A stretch of 64,000 bases of DNA from Symsagittifera roscoffensis. Lineage: Eukaryota; Xenacoelomorpha; Acoela; Convolutidae. The notes beneath the pieces are model-generated. The model made no database searches and had not been told where the DNA came from. It saw only the letters and a list, made by a program, of their open reading frames with translations. The stretch spans positions 35,445,959 to 35,509,958 of the forward strand of contig NC_087069.1 of assembly GCF_963678635.1 (NCBI RefSeq), given 5' to 3'. The number at the start of each line of letters is the position of its first letter. Position 1 is the first letter of the stretch. Below are positions 60,864 through 64,000 of the stretch, in pieces. The position numbers and the translations under genes are program-made.

Positions 60864-61960
60864 TCTGCCCGGAACCCGATTGATAGTCTACAATCAACAG
60901 ATTGAAAACAGAATGTCTAGAAATTTAGTTGGGCTGGGTAAATCTGTTGGGCTGGGATAATAATCGATTTTGTTAAGTTGAATAGCTTGAAAGGATTTTT
61001 TGAATATCAAACTTTGAGCGAATCAGTTCAGCAAAAAAAAACATCTATCAATGGCTTTAATAAATTGTTTCCAGTATAGGTTCACATTGATAAATATAAT
61101 TTTTATAAATGACCTTTTGAAAGAACCCAATCTGGGAGATTGTCCTTAGATGATTTCTGCCTGTTTTCAGACGTCTCTGAAATGGCTTCGAGAAAGACAT
61201 GAAACAATTTTGACAATTTCGGAAATTGTTGACGAAAAATTGCGTTTTTTGCGAGCGCCCCTCTCCAAAATTAGTATGTGTGGGCGCCAAAGGCGCCTCT
61301 AGAAAAGTTTTACGATTGGTCGGCTGAAAATGGATGTCATAAAATAGTATTAAAGGGGGACCTTTGGTCGATGAGGGGGTCGAATCCATGAGAGAAGGGA
61401 AATCATACGCTGCCCCCCCCCCCCTAAATCTTCCCCTGTCGGCGCGTAATATGACGAAATAATGAATGTCTTCAGTTTTAAATGTTTGCTTATTTGATAT
61501 GGCCTCATTGTAATAAAAAGTACTTAATAACCTAAGTTTTGGGCCTTAGTCATTCTTTTGATCATTTAATAAAAATTAATAAGGAATTGAATTGGAATTG
61601 AAGCAAAAGTTTTTCGAAAAAAAAAATGAAACTGTTTTTTTTTCAACTTGTACAAAGCGTTTTCCTACTGGTTACCTAACTTTTAAGCAGTTGCTAATTT
61701 GCTTCTAATCGGAGCATAAATGGAACTATTATGAGCTACAAAGCATTACATCATGGCTAACAGCCCTCAATTTTGGCTAGACTGGTCTTCAGTTCTGGCT
61801 GGGGTCTAAGTAATGCTTTCGAACGAAGGTTTGGCTAGATGCCACATCCGTTGACCCAGTTTCGACTAATTAGGACAATCGTCTGGCTGATTATAGGTCT
61901 CGTTTGGTTTACTGTGGCGTAAGACGGCTTAACGAGGTTTCCGGCTAAAATAGACTGTTT
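60864..61960. other. AT-rich intergenic DNA
   Basis: No gene is recognised. A run of 13 C residues lies near 61414, and GGCGCCAAAGGCGCC (61285-61299) is a short palindrome. Confidence 0.4.
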
Positions 61961-62105
61961 TTCGTTCGGATACATTAATGGGCTTTTGTCCGGGCGCAAC
62001 TTCGTCGGGGCACAGTTTCGTCCAGATAAAACTTCGTCCAGATCGAATGACGCCCGAGTAGTTCGTTTTGCATCCGGATAAAACTTTGTCCCGGTCGGCG
62101 GACCA
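61961..62105. repeat. TTCGTCC-type degenerate repeat
   Basis: TTTTGTCCGG, AACTTCGTCGG, GTTTCGTCCAGATAAAACTT and CTTTGTCCCGG recur on the plus strand within 145 bases, with GTTCGTTTTGCATCCGG between them. It may be an unrecognised MITE; the ends are not clear. Confidence 0.45.
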
Positions 62106-62753
62106 AGTTATCTGCCGCTCGGTTACGGCTCGGTTTTTTCGCTTTTGTTTGTAGAAAAAGTCGTGTAAATTCACAGATATTTGTTGGTAAAAGTAAAAGT
62201 AATCAACCAGTTTGGGTCAGCTTTAGACTATGAACGATACGTGGTGGAAACCTATTAAATTCACAGCAAGAAACATCAATTAGCTTTTTGTTACTTTTTT
62301 ACTTTTGTATTCATCTCCGCACAAAGATTTACCACAAACCAAAATGTTAGAGAATTACACGTAAAAAATGAAAGGGCGCTGCCCGGTTAACTTCATACAA
62401 AAAATGCTAGTCACACAATTTCATGTAAAAAGCTCCTTAAAAGTTCTATTTATTCTCATAGTATGACCTTAGTCGTGAAGTTAAAAAGATGTCAAAATGC
62501 TTATCACAAAGTTTCGTAGAATAGCTAAAATTTCAATCGTAGGGTTATGTACCTTTTTCTAGACGTATGAGTATCCTAATCCCTAGTTTGCAATTGTAAT
62601 TCGATTTTTTCAACCCGTGGTATTTTGCTGAGCTAACATTACATTACAGAATTAAATCACTAATATGTAACTATCTGCTCAAAAAGGACGTCAACAAAAA
62701 GATGTGATTTTCTGAACAAAAATCATGGATTAAACTTTAAAATACTTGAAGCA
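62106..62753. other. AT-rich intergenic DNA
   Basis: No gene, repeat or RNA recognised. Confidence 0.4.
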
Positions 62754-62888
62754 TTACGAGGCCAAACTGTGCATTCTCTGCATTGTAAGCGGAATTCGCA
62801 ACAGGCAAAAATCAGATTTGTCGCGTAATCCGCAACGTTGCTACTTTTCTTTGATCTTCGTATGAGACTTCAATGAGATTCCTCGTAA
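62754..62888. mobile_element. MITE, family TTACGAGGCCAAACTGTG, copy 3
   Basis: It starts TTACGAGGCCAAACTGTGCA and ends CCTCGTAA (62881-62888), the inverse of its first eight bases. The inside shares GCGGAATTCGCAA-like sequence with the right part of copy 1. It is shorter than copy 1, with an internal deletion. Confidence 0.6.
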
Positions 62889-63891
62889 TTAGACTTCAAA
62901 AAAATTCAAACAATAAATTCTTAGCCAGAAAATTTTGAAAATTTTGAATAATATAATTGGCAATTAATTCATAAAACGGAATAAATTCAAAAACAAACTA
63001 CCAAAGTCCACCGCAACCAACCCAAATTGACCAAAGGCAGCCAACGTTGGTCAAGATCAACAAAAACTGCCAAAGTTGACAGGGGACGTTAAGAGCATTT
63101 TCGACCGACTGTGTCCAGAGAGGGTTAATGTCGACCCTTCGTGTGATTCATGTAACCGCAACCTCACCCTGGGTCAAAAAATTACTTAGATGAGCCCTCT
63201 TTAATAAATTGATGTTACAATTTGAGAAACTTGCCATGAGAAAGAACCATTTCAGTACATCAAAACGCCCTCTTATCTGAATTATTCTTCAGTTCTGTTT
63301 AACTGCTTCTGACAGAAATAAAGGTCACGACCTTCTTTTCAAGTTCCTCTGTGAAAAGTCGCTCAAGGTTGTCGGACGCTTTAAACAACAATTTATCTTC
63401 ATCTTTATCGCCAACACCATCATACTGCCCGCCTGACTTATGATCCTAATCCGTTACAGGAATGTTGTAAGTCTATCACGCGATGGCTATGTTTATAACA
63501 ACCTTGGTTTATAATAAAGTAAAAGTCAAGGTCAGATATTTATATCACGCCAGGTGGGAGAGTTTGTAATCTATTTGTACTAACCGATCAGTCAAGTTTG
63601 ATGAACAAGAGTTTGTTTGCTTATCTGAAAACTTTGTAATCTATGTTTGGAATGAAGTAGTTGACTTTGGAAACGTTCTTTGTAAAATCACTTTTAAAGC
63701 AAACTTGCTTCTCAATAGTTGATAGTAATTGACTAGTAAAAAAATTAGAATAGTAATTTAAGTTACAAAAGTAGCAGAAATAGAATAGATCTCCAATTTC
63801 TAATATTGAATAGATTTAATATCGAACTTTTAAACTTCAAAAAAGTTGCAATAATTTCGAAGCACACAGAATAAATATTCAATTTGAAACT

Positions 63892-64000
63892 ATGCCTGTT
63901 CCTTCTAACGTTCAAAGCGCAATCATCAGCATCAAGCAATCACTGAAAGGTAACGTGTTAAAAAAACTCATGATGAGCTTTTTCAAAAAGGAGAAGAAAC
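63892..64000 (+). CDS. Possible start of a gene, cut by the window end
   Basis: ATG 63892 opens MPVPSNVQSAIISIKQSLK; the frame is still open at the last base. AAAG|GTAACG at 63950/63951 could instead be a splice donor, giving a 59-base first exon. No domain can be judged. Confidence 0.3.
   Translation, partial: MPVPSNVQSAIISIKQSLKGNVLKKLMMSFFKKEKK

Overview
The window looks like nuclear DNA of a non-vertebrate metazoan; I could not fix the phylum. Evidence: an AT-rich background, GT-AG introns with TTTAG acceptors, low gene density, and many eukaryotic transposon classes (Ty3/gypsy-type LTR element, Penelope-like GIY-YIG endonuclease, CR1/Jockey-like LINE, Helitron-like elements, MITEs, tRNA-derived SINEs).

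1-9051: a composite unit of about 3.6 kb repeated head to tail (1-3571, 3572-7174, 7175-9051). Each unit carries the 3' end of a Penelope-like element on the minus strand and a solo LTR on the plus strand. Units 1 and 2 also carry a second, inverted LTR with about 170 bases of internal sequence. The right end of unit 3 lies at 31399-31856, because a large element has inserted into its LTR.

9052-31398: a 22.3 kb LTR retrotransposon, inserted into an LTR of its own family. It has a 920-base 5' LTR, a 3.0 kb untranslated leader packed with CCGGAGGGGT motifs, a small first ORF, and one long frame encoding coiled coil, Gag, two zinc knuckles, aspartic protease, reverse transcriptase, RNase H, a long linker, integrase and a macrodomain of the TARG1/OARD1 type. 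Two in-frame TAA codons cut that frame into three. A 411-base gap follows, then an ORF ending in an SGNH/GDSL-hydrolase-like domain. This overlaps by 92 bases, in the +1 frame, an 1864-codon ORF that I do not recognise. The 3' LTR lacks its first 247 bases. The macrodomain, SGNH domain and orphan ORF make this a giant, module-rich retroelement and the most interesting object here.

31857-64000: AT-rich host DNA. The best host gene is at 37008-47168 (plus strand): two upstream exons including a ubiquitin-like segment, then two large exons (phases fit) encoding a disordered adaptor-like protein with a spaced array of N-Y-x-x-M motifs, the consensus for PI3-kinase p85 SH2 binding. Its introns hold a decayed LINE, a fold-back MITE, a SINE and a minisatellite. 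At 47409-47825 is a small protein resembling a degenerate PARP/ADP-ribosyltransferase fold. At 56341-60863 are exons of a secreted C-type lectin. The window ends inside a possible new gene start (63892). Three Helitron-like elements with about 165-base satellite cores lie at 33470-35156, about 49019-51325 and 52538-54896 (the last inverted). An 8-bp-TSD MITE lies at 51885-52351, and a TTACGAGGCCAAACTGTG-ended MITE family has three copies.
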